Origin: Actinomycetota bacterium
GTDB taxonomy: Bacteria; Actinomycetota; Actinomycetes; Mycobacteriales; JACQDL01
Reading direction: 5' to 3'
Assembly (NCBI GenBank): GCA_016201065.1
Contig: JACQDL010000031.1
Span: 124,001 to 188,000 of the forward strand
Length of the DNA: 64,000 nt
Below are positions 38,096-46,690 of the stretch, in pieces; position 1 is the stretch's first letter, and each line of letters opens with the position of its first letter. The notes beneath the pieces were generated by a model. The model was not told the DNA's origin. It did no database searches and saw nothing but the letters and a program-made list of their open reading frames with translations. The position numbers were made by a program, and so were the translations under genes.

Positions 38096-39975
38096 CCGCA
38101 GACGCACACCAACACCTGTCGGTGTCGCTCAACGGCGTCGACAACGTCGGGAAGACCACGCAACTCGCCTGGCTCCACCGTGGGATGCCCGACGCCCACC
38201 TCGTAGGCACGGTGGATGCCTGGGATTCCCGATGGCACGATGTCGCTGCGGGCGACTTCGCCCACTGGTGGTTCGTCGGCTCCACCACAGCCGAGCACGT
38301 CGGCCTGATGCTGGGCAGCCACGTCGCCCGCCGCACCGCGAGCGGACCTCTAGCACTGGAGGACCGCGGCTTGCCCATGCTCCGGGCGACCTGCGCCGCC
38401 ACCGCCGCGCTCAAGGACGGACTGTCCCCGACAAAGGCTCTCCGGCTCGTGGACCGCCTCGCGGCCGATCTCCCGGCCGCCGCACCTCGGCACGAGGTCC
38501 ACGTGCTGTTACGCCGGTCTGGTGACCCCGCGCGGGAAGCGGCCGAGGCGCTGCGGCGCGAGCCAAGACCGGCCAACGAACGGTACGCCGCCTATCAGCG
38601 CACGCTCGCGGAGGTCCTGTCCGTCCAGGTTGAACGCGGGGACTACCACGCCGTGCTCGACCTCGGTGACGCCCCGATCCTGGATGTCCAGCGAACGCTC
38701 CGTAGCCACCTGGCTGACGCGGGTGTCAACGTGGAACCGCTGCCGAAGGACGTGTTGGACCGGCTGTGGGTGCTGGGCGGCATGTCCGAGAGCGGCAAGA
38801 GCACAGTCGGCGAACTGTTGCGCGACGAGCACGGCGTGACCAGGTTGAAGATCGGCTACCTGGTGGAGGTCGCCGCCATGCGGGCTGGAATCGCCGACCC
38901 GTACGAGCGCTGGTCGGAGCGGGAGCAGGCGGAGCGGCTTACCGAGGAAGTTCTGCGGTTCGCCGAGACGACCAAGGCACGCACGATCAGTCTGGAAAGC
39001 GCCCACCGCTTCGAGGCGACCGCGCACCTGAAACGGGTCTGGGGTGACCGCTGCCAAGTTGTGTACGTCGATGCGGACACGACCGTCCGGGCGAGTCGCG
39101 CAGTGGAGAGCGAGTCCCGGTTGCGTGGCCGCGACGCGACCAAGCGCGAACGCGGCGCGGACGGGATCGCCGAGATCGCCGATCACCTCGTCGACAACTC
39201 CGGGTCGCTGGGCGCACTCAAGCTTGCCGTCAGCCGAATCGCGTCGACTGTGGACCTGCCCAGGGTGACGCTTCACGCGAGTGGGCCGGTGACACAGAGC
39301 GGATGGTTGGGACAGGCCACCGACCACGTGTGCGACGAGCAGGTCGCGCTCGTGCTCGCAACCGGCAGCACGGGGACCACGAGCTGGCGGGACGGGTGGA
39401 GCGATCTTGACCTGCTCGTGGTTCGTGACACCGCACCCGCCGCATGGCTGCGGGACGTGGCGGGCACCCTTCCCGCGCCCGATGGGATCAAGGTCGGCCT
39501 CAGCGTCTTCACCACCGCCGATATCGACACGCTGCGGGTGCCACCGCGCGTCGTGCAGTCGCTGCGCCGCGCCGCCCAGGGGGTCGGCGTGCTCTACCGG
39601 AGAGCGGGCCATCTGCTGCCGGTGCCGGCCGCCGCACACGGCGATCGCACCAGCCGTGGCGAGCTGGGACTCGTGCTGATGACCACCCGCCGCCTCCTCG
39701 CCACCGATCAGCCGGACGTGCGTGCCGTGCACAAGCACCTGGTGCTCCTCGCCAAGATCGTGCTGCGCGCCGACGGACACGACCTCCACGACGCCGATGA
39801 CGTGCTCGCCGCGTTCCGCGAGTTTCACCCAGCCGCCCAATGCGCACCGCCTGAGCTGTCCGACCTCATCCGTCGCCCCAACGATCCGGTCCTGCGCGGA
39901 CAACTCGCCGACGCGACGGACCGACTGTTGACCTACCTCGACCGACTCGACCACACCGTGAGGACCAGCGAATGA
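38092..39975 (+). CDS. Three-domain kinase-kinase-nucleotidyltransferase fusion protein
   Basis: A 627-aa protein starting at GTG 38092. Domain 1 (about 1-200) is thymidylate-kinase-like with P-loop NGVDNVGKTTQLAWL and LALEDRGLPMLRATCAA. Domain 2 (about 220-400) is a second P-loop kinase, LWVLGGMSESGKSTVGELLR near residue 227, with ISLESAHRFEATAHLKRVWG and RLRGRDATKRERG, resembling (d)NMP or dephospho-CoA kinases. Domain 3 (about 415-627) is an MNT-type nucleotidyltransferase: ATGSTGTTSWRDGWSDLDLL with the metal-binding DLD. All three key motifs are intact. It probably phosphorylates and nucleotidylates a pathway intermediate or its own substrate; exact reactions unknown. Confidence 0.8.
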   Translation: MTADAHQHLSVSLNGVDNVGKTTQLAWLHRGMPDAHLVGTVDAWDSRWHDVAAGDFAHWWFVGSTTAEHVGLMLGSHVARRTASGPLALEDRGLPMLRATCAATAALKDGLSPTKALRLVDRLAADLPAAAPRHEVHVLLRRSGDPAREAAEALRREPRPANERYAAYQRTLAEVLSVQVERGDYHAVLDLGDAPILDVQRTLRSHLADAGVNVEPLPKDVLDRLWVLGGMSESGKSTVGELLRDEHGVTRLKIGYLVEVAAMRAGIADPYERWSEREQAERLTEEVLRFAETTKARTISLESAHRFEATAHLKRVWGDRCQVVYVDADTTVRASRAVESESRLRGRDATKRERGADGIAEIADHLVDNSGSLGALKLAVSRIASTVDLPRVTLHASGPVTQSGWLGQATDHVCDEQVALVLATGSTGTTSWRDGWSDLDLLVVRDTAPAAWLRDVAGTLPAPDGIKVGLSVFTTADIDTLRVPPRVVQSLRRAAQGVGVLYRRAGHLLPVPAAAHGDRTSRGELGLVLMTTRRLLATDQPDVRAVHKHLVLLAKIVLRADGHDLHDADDVLAAFREFHPAAQCAPPELSDLIRRPNDPVLRGQLADATDRLLTYLDRLDHTVRTSE

Positions 39976-40529
39976 CCACCATTCCCGAAGACCTCGCCTA
40001 CCAGGCCCGGCGCATCCGCCGTCTCGGCGTGCCCCCGCAGACTCGGGAGGTCCGGATCGTCCACGAGCTGGACGGCATCCTCGACCAGGTCCAGCCCGCG
40101 ACATTGCTGCAGACCGGTAGCGCGCTGTGGGAGGTATGGTCGCGCCACCCGGAGTTCACGACCCCTGACGTGCTGCTCGGATTGGACGCGGGCGGCATCC
40201 TGCCCACCGTCGCCGTGGCACTGGCCAGCAATCTGCCGTACCGCCTGGCCTGGAAGCTCGACCTCGACCTGCCCGACAAGCGGCACTTCACCGAACCCCA
40301 TGCCCGCCGTACCGAGGTCTTCACCTACGGCGACATCACGGGAACCCGAGTGCTCATCGTCGATGACGAGATCACCACCGGGAACACGCTGGCCAGCCTG
40401 GTCACGGTGCTCCGTGACCAGGCCGTGGAGGTGACCGGCATCGCGTGCCTGATCGAGGACACCACCGGCAACGCCCGTCCACTGCTGGAATCGCTCGGAG
40501 TACCGCTGTGCACCCTCACGCGACTGTGA
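39972..40529 (+). CDS. Phosphoribosyltransferase
   Basis: A 185-aa type I PRTase. The PRPP-binding loop is RVLIVDDEITTGNTLASLVT at about residues 125-144; the early LGLDAGGILPTVAVALASNL matches the PRTase second loop. The protein is of orotate/adenine PRTase size but lacks a diagnostic base pocket, so the acceptor cannot be named. In other actinobacterial pathways, PRTases of this kind attach phosphoribose to non-base acceptors (e.g. the ribostamycin/butirosin step), which suits the neighbouring histidine phosphatase. ATG overlaps the fusion gene stop (ATGA). Confidence 0.85.
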   Translation: MTTIPEDLAYQARRIRRLGVPPQTREVRIVHELDGILDQVQPATLLQTGSALWEVWSRHPEFTTPDVLLGLDAGGILPTVAVALASNLPYRLAWKLDLDLPDKRHFTEPHARRTEVFTYGDITGTRVLIVDDEITTGNTLASLVTVLRDQAVEVTGIACLIEDTTGNARPLLESLGVPLCTLTRL

Positions 40530-41593
40530 GCCCGTGGACGATCGAGCCGGTGACGCTGCAACGCGGCGGACCGGTCATCGTCCCCCGCCAGCACGCACCC
40601 CTGGCCCGCGCGCTGCCCTTCCGGCGCGCGGCCGGGGAACTCCCCTACTACACCGGCGGCGCGGGCGTCATCGGCCAACGCGGCTGGTCGGTGGCCCTCG
40701 GCGACCGTGGCCTCGGAGATGTCCTGCTCGCGCTCGGACTCGTTCAGGCCCTCGCCGACGGGACGGGTCGTGACGCCGAACTCCACTACGAGGGACCACG
40801 CCCACGCCTGATGCAACGCTGCCGGCTGCCGTTGAGCACGAGCCACACCGAAGGCCCGCACACCGTCTGCACCGTGCACGGCAAGGGGTTCACCTTCCAC
40901 GCGATCCCCGAACGACCCCAAGCGTTGTTGGACATCCTGGACGACGAACTCGTCGAGGTCCACGCCGCTCTGCCGATGCGGTACTACCTCGCCGCGGAAC
41001 AGGCCCTCGGCGTCCGGCTCCCTGCCGACCGCGCGCCGCTCCCGACCTTCAGATCAAGTGAGCAGGCACGACGGTTCCACGTCGTGTTCGTCTCGGCAAC
41101 CAGTTGGCCAAGCCGGAAGGACTACGGCGCAAGCGGTTTCGCCCGCATCGCGGCCGTCGTCGCCCAGCGTTTCCCGGCGCCGTGGACGTTTACCTTGATC
41201 ACCAGTAGCGATGCCGAGGCGATGACCTTCGACGGCATCGAGGTTCTGGCCGGGCTGGATGCCGTGGACTGCCTGGACGTGGTCGCGTCGGCCGAGGTCG
41301 TGATCGGCAACGACACGGGTTTGACCCATCTGGCCGCGCTCACCGAACGCCCGGACGGAACCGGCCCGCACGTCATCGGGCTCTACGGTCGCCACGCCCA
41401 TACCAAGTGGACCACCGGGACCGCACGTCACCACGCCATCGCCACCACGTTCTCCCAGATGTTGGCCCTCGCCGACCGCTGCCCGGTGCGCGACCAACTG
41501 GACGACGCGCTGTGGTCACAGTCGGCGAGTCTCGCCGACATCCCGGCCGAGCTCATCGCCGAGTTCGCGAACGACCTCGCCGGTTGGTGGTGA
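40526..41593 (+). CDS. Glycosyltransferase family 9-like protein
   Basis: A 355-aa protein. The C-terminal half shows the nucleotide-sugar side of heptosyltransferase-like enzymes: VVASAEVVIGNDTGLTHLAA with the D-T-G-x-x-H motif, followed by HVIGLYGRHAHTKWTTG. An N-terminal segment VALGDRGLGDVLLALGLVQA resembles the GT9 acceptor loop GLGDxLL. It probably transfers a sugar to the pathway intermediate; donor unknown. GTG 40526 overlaps the PRTase stop. Confidence 0.75.
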   Translation: MSPWTIEPVTLQRGGPVIVPRQHAPLARALPFRRAAGELPYYTGGAGVIGQRGWSVALGDRGLGDVLLALGLVQALADGTGRDAELHYEGPRPRLMQRCRLPLSTSHTEGPHTVCTVHGKGFTFHAIPERPQALLDILDDELVEVHAALPMRYYLAAEQALGVRLPADRAPLPTFRSSEQARRFHVVFVSATSWPSRKDYGASGFARIAAVVAQRFPAPWTFTLITSSDAEAMTFDGIEVLAGLDAVDCLDVVASAEVVIGNDTGLTHLAALTERPDGTGPHVIGLYGRHAHTKWTTGTARHHAIATTFSQMLALADRCPVRDQLDDALWSQSASLADIPAELIAEFANDLAGWW

Positions 41594-41599
41594 CTGCCC

Positions 41600-42736
41600 A
41601 TGCTGAGGATCACCAACCACCGACGCTTCACGGCCAACCACACCTGGTACGTCGACTGGGCCGAACACGCGCTGTTCGTCAAGGCCAACCCGAACCGTGA
41701 CGAAGCCAACGCCGAATGCGCAGGACACGCCCGCATCCGCGAGTCCTACCCCGTATCGAGGCTGCGGGGCGCGCGACGGATTGCCCGCTGGACAGTGCTC
41801 GCCTACGACCGGTGGCCGCACCTCGGCAACGACAGCGGACTGCTGCTCGACGAGATCACCCACGCCGACCTCACGGGCGACTTGGCGCGACTCGACACCT
41901 GCCTGACCGCCGTGTTCCGCCACTACCAGCACGTCATCGGCAGCACCCTTCAGCCCACGACCAACGGGGAGACGATCAGCAAGCTCTACGGCGACCGCGC
42001 CGCTCCCGACGGCCGTCTCGACCAGTACTACAGACCCAACGCACCGTGGCCGATCACCCATGGAACCCGGAGAGTCCGCCCACAGGATCTGGCAGACATA
42101 CGACTGGTCGTCAACGGCCGCGAGCACGCCGTTGACTTCGCCGAACTGATGACCGGGCTGCGGGTCCACTTCGCCCGCCACAGCCCGGTCTGGGCGGCCA
42201 TCACCCAGGGCGATCCCACCGACATCAACATCGGCTGGTCACCCACAGGCGGACCGGTGTGGTTCGACTACGACACCGGAGGACTCAACGCCCTACCCGG
42301 CGAGTTTGCATGTTTCCTGCTCTACCAACGCCTCCACGGCGCGTGGCTCACCCCGCACTACAACCGCGCCGCGTTCGGCGATCACCCTTCCGCGCTCGCC
42401 CCGGCGACCCTCGCCGATCCCGTCGCCCACGTTGAGGACGCTCGCTCGTCGCTGGTGATCGACTATCGGCACACACCCAGCCCGGCCCGCCGACATGTCC
42501 TGCGCCGCTACCTCGACGAGATCGTCCGGCCCATCGCGCGCCATCTCGGCATCGATGACCTGATGGCGTGGCTGCGTCCCTACCTGGTGATGCGGCTGCT
42601 CGCCGTCTACCACCTCGCCGACCTCGAACCCCGCGACACCGCCCTGTCGCTGGCCCTACTCGCCCAAGCACTGCACCCGGACACCACGCTGCCGCACTTC
42701 CTCGCCCTCACACCAGCAGATGCGGAGGTCAACTGA
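41600..42736 (+). CDS. Aminoglycoside-phosphotransferase-like kinase
   Basis: A 378-aa protein with the APH/choline-kinase fold signature late in the sequence: ITQGDPTDINIGWSPTGGPV (catalytic H/Q-GD-x-x-x-x-N) followed by WFDYDTGGLNALPGEFACFL (metal-binding D-Y-D). An N-terminal lysine-containing strand YVDWAEHALFVKANPNRDEA and Glu-containing helix match the ATP site. Typical HGDxHxxN is changed to QGDPTDIN, so the catalytic Asp is kept. Target is probably a small molecule of this operon. Starts 6 bp after the glycosyltransferase. Confidence 0.68.
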   Translation: MLRITNHRRFTANHTWYVDWAEHALFVKANPNRDEANAECAGHARIRESYPVSRLRGARRIARWTVLAYDRWPHLGNDSGLLLDEITHADLTGDLARLDTCLTAVFRHYQHVIGSTLQPTTNGETISKLYGDRAAPDGRLDQYYRPNAPWPITHGTRRVRPQDLADIRLVVNGREHAVDFAELMTGLRVHFARHSPVWAAITQGDPTDINIGWSPTGGPVWFDYDTGGLNALPGEFACFLLYQRLHGAWLTPHYNRAAFGDHPSALAPATLADPVAHVEDARSSLVIDYRHTPSPARRHVLRRYLDEIVRPIARHLGIDDLMAWLRPYLVMRLLAVYHLADLEPRDTALSLALLAQALHPDTTLPHFLALTPADAEVN

Positions 42737-42738
42737 CC

Positions 42739-43485
42739 GTGACGCGTCCCGTCGCCATCGTCACCGGAGCCGGTTCTGGCATCGGCGCGGCGATCGCCGC
42801 GCGCCTCGCCGACCGCTACGACCTCATCCTCACCCACCTCCACGACGACCCGGATCTGCACACTGCGCTCGCCACGGTCGAACAACGCGGTGCTGCGACA
42901 GCGGCGATCACAGGCGATCTCACCGATCCGATGACGATCGACACGCTCGCACATGAGGTCCAGCACGCCGCCGACCGGCTCGAAGTCCTCGTGTCCAACG
43001 CCGGTGCCTATCCGCGTATCCCCTGGACCAGCCTCGACCTGGACACCTTCCGCGCGCAGATCGAGGTCAATCTCGTCACTCACGCGGCTTGTGCCCAGCT
43101 CGTCACGCCGTCCCTCACGGCGCGCGGCCACGGCCGCATCATCACCGTGTCCTCGGTACTCACCCAACTCGGCCGCGTCGACCTTGCCGCCTACATCGCG
43201 GCCAAGAGCGGTCTGGAAGGACTCGTGCGCGCCCTGGCCCGAGAACTCGGACCACACGGCATCACCGTCAACTGCGTCCGCGCGGGCTCTATCGAAGTAC
43301 CCGCCGAACACGCCGTCGTCCCCGACCACGACGCGATGAACACCCGACAACTCGACCGGCAATGTGTCAAGCGCCGGGGGCACCCCGACGACATCGCCGC
43401 CGCCGTCGACTTCCTCGCCTCCCGCGACGCGGGGTTCATCACCGGCCAATGCCTCACCATCGACGGGGGCTGGTGCATGACATGA
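42739..43485 (+). CDS. Short-chain dehydrogenase/reductase
   Basis: A 248-aa classical SDR: NAD(P) motif VTGAGSGIGAAIAARLAD, LEVLVSNAGAYPRIPWTSLD (NAG), GRIITVSSVLTQLGRVDLAA with catalytic Ser, YIAAKSGLEGLVRALARELG (YxxxK), and the end FITGQCLTIDGGWCM. All catalytic residues are present. It probably oxidises or reduces a hydroxyl/keto group of the pathway intermediate. GTG start 3 bp after the kinase stop. Confidence 0.92.
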   Translation: MTRPVAIVTGAGSGIGAAIAARLADRYDLILTHLHDDPDLHTALATVEQRGAATAAITGDLTDPMTIDTLAHEVQHAADRLEVLVSNAGAYPRIPWTSLDLDTFRAQIEVNLVTHAACAQLVTPSLTARGHGRIITVSSVLTQLGRVDLAAYIAAKSGLEGLVRALARELGPHGITVNCVRAGSIEVPAEHAVVPDHDAMNTRQLDRQCVKRRGHPDDIAAAVDFLASRDAGFITGQCLTIDGGWCMT

Positions 43486-44078
43486 CCCCCGCCGCGCTCT
43501 GGATGCGCCACGGCACCTGCGACGACGGGCTCTGCCGCCCCGGCGCCCACGCCCGTCCCGGCAGCCCACTCACCATCGCAGGCATTGTCGAAGCCGACCT
43601 GACCGCCCGCGAACTGAAAAAGTATCGCTGGCAACCAGCGCTCGTAGCGCCCAGCCCACTGCGGCGGGCCCGACAAACCGCCACCATCGCCGCCAGCGCG
43701 CTGGACACCCGAATCGCCGAACCGATCAGCGCGTTCGCCGAATGGCGAGCCCCGCACTACGTCCTGGGCCTCGCCCCCAGCCAATACCCACCCGACTACA
43801 CCACTTGGCGGCAACAGCGCGCTGACAACCCGGACAGCGCCCTGCCCGGAGGGGAAAGCCTCCGCGCGTTCACCGAACGCGCACTCGAAGCCGCAACCAT
43901 CGCCGGTGACCTCGCCACCGAGCACGGCCCGGTGCTGATCGTGTCCCACCGGCTGCTCATCGGCGCCGTCGCCGCCCTGCACCACGGCTACCGCCACCCC
44001 GCCGACATCTTCGACTACGCCAGCGACTTCCGCCTCGCCCCCGCCCAGCTGTGGGCACCGCCCAGGGAGCCCACGTGA
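43482..44078 (+). CDS. Histidine phosphatase family protein
   Basis: A 198-aa phosphoglycerate-mutase-like enzyme: the catalytic RHG is near the start (LWMRHGTCDDGLCRPGAH), SPLRRARQTATIAAS carries the second Arg, and VLIVSHRLLIGAVAALHHG the second His. It probably removes a phosphate, for example after a phosphoribosyl transfer. The ATG overlaps the SDR stop (ATGA). Confidence 0.88.
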   Translation: MTPAALWMRHGTCDDGLCRPGAHARPGSPLTIAGIVEADLTARELKKYRWQPALVAPSPLRRARQTATIAASALDTRIAEPISAFAEWRAPHYVLGLAPSQYPPDYTTWRQQRADNPDSALPGGESLRAFTERALEAATIAGDLATEHGPVLIVSHRLLIGAVAALHHGYRHPADIFDYASDFRLAPAQLWAPPREPT

Positions 44079-44842
44079 TCAACGATCAAGCCGACGACCG
44101 GATCTTGCCGTACGAATCGGACCACGAGCGAACCGTCCGCCACCGCCTCGCCGACCTGCTGGCCGACACCCCCATCCCGCACGAGGAACTGGTTGACAAC
44201 TTGGCCCTGTACCTGCGCAGGCAGCCGCTGACCGACCTGCTCTCCCTGGACGAGCTCTACCGGATGATCCTCGACGTGCCTGGAGTGATCATGGAGTTCG
44301 GCGTGCACCGCGGACGCCACCTCGCCGCGCTCACCGCACTGCGCGGCGTGCACGAGCCGTACAACCCGCACCGCCGGATCATCGGCTTCGACACCTTCAC
44401 CGGCTTCCCCGACGTCACCGACATCGACACGACGAGCCCCAGCGCCGTCACCGGCCGGTTCGCCCTCACCGACGGCTACCCACAGCACCTGCGCGACGTA
44501 CTCGACGCCCACGAGCAGGGCGAACACCTCGGCCACATCCGGCGCACCCTGATCGTCCAAGGCGACGTGCGCGAAACTCTCCCGCGCTACCTGACGGACA
44601 ACCGACACACCATCATCGCCCTGGCCTACTTCGACCTCGACCTCTACGAACCCACCCGCGACACCATCGACGCCATCCGGCCGTACCTCACCAAGGGCAG
44701 TGTGCTCGCCTTCGACGAACTCGCCCACGCCAAGTGGCCAGGTGAAACCGCAGCCCTGCGCGACACCCTCGGCACCGGCCACGGCACGCTGCGCACGCTG
44801 CCCGGCCGCGCCACGCCAACGTACCTGCGGTGGGGCACGTAG
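44075..44842 (+). CDS. TylF/macrocin O-methyltransferase-like enzyme
   Basis: A 255-aa SAM methyltransferase of the TylF type. SAM region VIMEFGVHRGRHLAALTALR, IGFDTFTGFPDVTDIDTT, and metal/acid stretch IIALAYFDLDLYEPTRDTID with SVLAFDELAHAKWPGETAAL are all characteristic (D-x-D and the later D-E). Enzymes of this family methylate sugars in antibiotics. GTG at 44075 overlaps the phosphatase stop (GTGA). Last gene of the coupled operon. Confidence 0.85.
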   Translation: MINDQADDRILPYESDHERTVRHRLADLLADTPIPHEELVDNLALYLRRQPLTDLLSLDELYRMILDVPGVIMEFGVHRGRHLAALTALRGVHEPYNPHRRIIGFDTFTGFPDVTDIDTTSPSAVTGRFALTDGYPQHLRDVLDAHEQGEHLGHIRRTLIVQGDVRETLPRYLTDNRHTIIALAYFDLDLYEPTRDTIDAIRPYLTKGSVLAFDELAHAKWPGETAALRDTLGTGHGTLRTLPGRATPTYLRWGT

Positions 44843-44849
44843 CCGCAGC

Positions 44850-45326
44850 TCAGCCGACCGCGCCCGCCTCGACCAGCAGAGCCCCCCGATTGGCCAGGAT
44901 GAACTCCTTCAACGCGGTCGGCTTCAAGTCGATCGACGCGAGATCGTCTCCCCGAAGGTCAACCCGGTCCAGGTCATATCCGCCGCGCGACGGGTCGCTG
45001 AACTCCGGGCCGCTCCGGGCCGACTCGTCCAGGCTGGCCAGCCGCGCCACAAAGAAATGCTGCACAGCGACCCCACCGTCCGACGGCGAGCTGAACAGGA
45101 ACACCTGCGAGGCATCCGTGGCCTTCGCACCCAGTTCCTCCGCCAACTCCCGGTACAGAGCCACCTCCACCGAGGCGTCAGTGTCCTCGACACCGCCACC
45201 GGGGGCGGTCCAGTACGGCTCCTGCCCCGGCTTGGTCCGCTTAATCAACACCAACCGGCCGAGATCGTCGATCAAGATCGCCCGGGCTGCACGCCGTCCC
45301 ACTGCCACCGTCAACTGATCCGTCAC
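44850..45326 (-). CDS. Nudix hydrolase
   Basis: A 158-aa protein with an intact Nudix box: GGGVEDTDASVEVALYRELA then EELGA (G-x5-E-x7-REUxEExGU). Other text (ARAILIDDLGRLVLIKRTKP, PYWTAPGG) fits MutT-like enzymes acting on nucleotides or nucleotide-sugar derivatives. Convergent with the methyltransferase gene, 7 bp apart, so it is not in the same transcript but belongs to the same cargo. Confidence 0.92.
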   Translation of the reverse strand: MTDQLTVAVGRRAARAILIDDLGRLVLIKRTKPGQEPYWTAPGGGVEDTDASVEVALYRELAEELGAKATDASQVFLFSSPSDGGVAVQHFFVARLASLDESARSGPEFSDPSRGGYDLDRVDLRGDDLASIDLKPTALKEFILANRGALLVEAGAVG

Positions 45327-45419
45327 GTCACAAGCTTACGGCCCGCCGATTCGCCACAATCACGGCAGCCGCTTGATCGGCGACCGTCCATCACAGCCGA
45401 AAGAAGCGGCGGTGCCCCG

Positions 45420-46013
45420 CTACTTGCTGCGGTAGGGCTTGTAGGGCAGCACGCGCGGTTCGCGGGGCGGCGCGACGAGGTTGTCGCCTGGCCAGAAGGG
45501 GCCTTCCGCGGAGAACCGCCGCACATGGCCGGCCAGCTCGTCCAGGTGCTCTCGCCGCTCGACCGGGCCGGCCTGGGAGCAGGAGCCGTCCGGGTGGTAC
45601 ATCTCGTGCACGGTGGTCGGGCCACCACCCACCAGGACGGCCGCGAGCTGCGGCAGGCCCACCGGCATCGCGTCGCAGCCCTGGTGACGGGCGATGTCCA
45701 CTACCGCGTCGATGGCCCGTTCCCAGTCGGCGACCTGCGGCCACAAATGCCCGCCGCCCAACTCGAAGGTCAACGTGGACAGCGGCACCACCTCGCCAGG
45801 TGTGCGGCCGGGAAACTCGGTCAGGCACCGGTACATCCGGCCACCGTCCGGCTGCGGCACCGCCGGGTGCAGCAAGGTCAGGGCGTGCACGATCGTCGTG
45901 TTGATCGGCACCGGGTGTTGCGGCGACTGGTACAGCTTGTGTACAGCGAGCAGATAGACGTCCTGGACCGTCACATGCTCCCCTTCCATCGCGGCTGAGG
46001 TGGGGCCGACCAT
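45420..46013 (-). CDS. Hypothetical conserved-looking protein
   Basis: A 197-aa protein not recognised. Notable text: MYRCLTEFPGRTPGEVVPLS, LGGGHLWPQVADWERAIDAV, DIARHQGCDAMPVGLPQLAA, VHEMYHPDGSCSQ. It could be a small enzyme or a regulator of the cargo. The ATG overlaps the stop of the small upstream gene by one base (TGATG). The longer frame to 46394 covers other genes and is not supported. Confidence 0.55.
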   Translation of the reverse strand: MVGPTSAAMEGEHVTVQDVYLLAVHKLYQSPQHPVPINTTIVHALTLLHPAVPQPDGGRMYRCLTEFPGRTPGEVVPLSTLTFELGGGHLWPQVADWERAIDAVVDIARHQGCDAMPVGLPQLAAVLVGGGPTTVHEMYHPDGSCSQAGPVERREHLDELAGHVRRFSAEGPFWPGDNLVAPPREPRVLPYKPYRSK

Positions 46014-46264
46014 CAGGCGTACGGCTCTACGGAAATGTTGTACACGTGCCCTCGCCAGGACCGATCCACTGGCAGGACGCGGACGGCATACTTTTCGGTG
46101 GGCACGCCCAGCTCGTTCGCGCGGGCGAGCAGCGCGCGGATATCGCCCAAGGTCAGCACGTGTGCCGACAGTCGACGGCTCATCCGGATCGCGGCCGTGG
46201 CGGTAGGAGGCGTACGCCGCGACCAGCGTGGTGCAGGCGCACCGCACCCACAGTAAGCGGTCAC
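46013..46264 (-). CDS. Hypothetical small protein
   Basis: An 83-aa frame beginning with GTG at 46264 (TAYCGCGAPAPRWSRR), or 56 aa from an ATG at 46183. C-terminal text HVLTLGDIRALLARANELGV followed by PTEKYAVRVLPVDRSWRGH is compact and protein-like. No family is recognised. Coupled to the downstream 197-aa gene by a one-base overlap. Confidence 0.5.
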   Translation of the reverse strand: MTAYCGCGAPAPRWSRRTPPTATAAIRMSRRLSAHVLTLGDIRALLARANELGVPTEKYAVRVLPVDRSWRGHVYNISVEPYA

Positions 46265-46288
46265 GCCGGTCCGGGGTTGCCGTGGCGC

Positions 46289-46690
46289 TCACCGCAGCAC
46301 ACCTCCCGCCGCGCGTCGTCCGGGCCACCAGCGGCGGGTGTTGTCGGAGATCGCCCACACCACCCGGAACCCGGGCGCCGGAGCGGTCAGGCACGCCTCG
46401 ACCAGGTGGGCCGCGTCCGGGGGCGCCAGCCAGGTCGCCAACGCCCGGGTATCGGGAGGCACCGGTGTGCAGGTGCCAATCCGGAGTGCGATCACGTCCA
46501 CGCCGTGGCGGTGGCGGTAGAGCGCTCCGCGTGCCTCACCGGCGGCTTTACTCCAGCCCGCCGGTCACGTCGTGATCGCCACGAGGTCGACCAGCCGCAC
46601 CTGCCAGTCGGGGCGGCGCAGCAACGGCCGCAGCAGGCGCCCCATCAGGCCGGCCGCGCCGGTCACCAGCAGCCGGTGGTGGTTCTGGCG
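46289..46690 (-). pseudogene. NAD-dependent epimerase/dehydratase, internally deleted remnant
   Basis: The minus strand encodes the Rossmann start HHRLLVTGAAGLMGRLLRPL with LRRPDWQVRLVDLVAIT, then a stop, and in a different frame the later part WSKAAGEARGALYRHRHGVD with VIALRIGT and ACLTAPAPGFRVVWAISDNT followed by RRWW. The catalytic Tyr-x-x-x-Lys region appears as WSK, and about 100 central residues are missing. A dead sugar-nucleotide epimerase fits the carbohydrate theme of the cargo. Confidence 0.7.
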
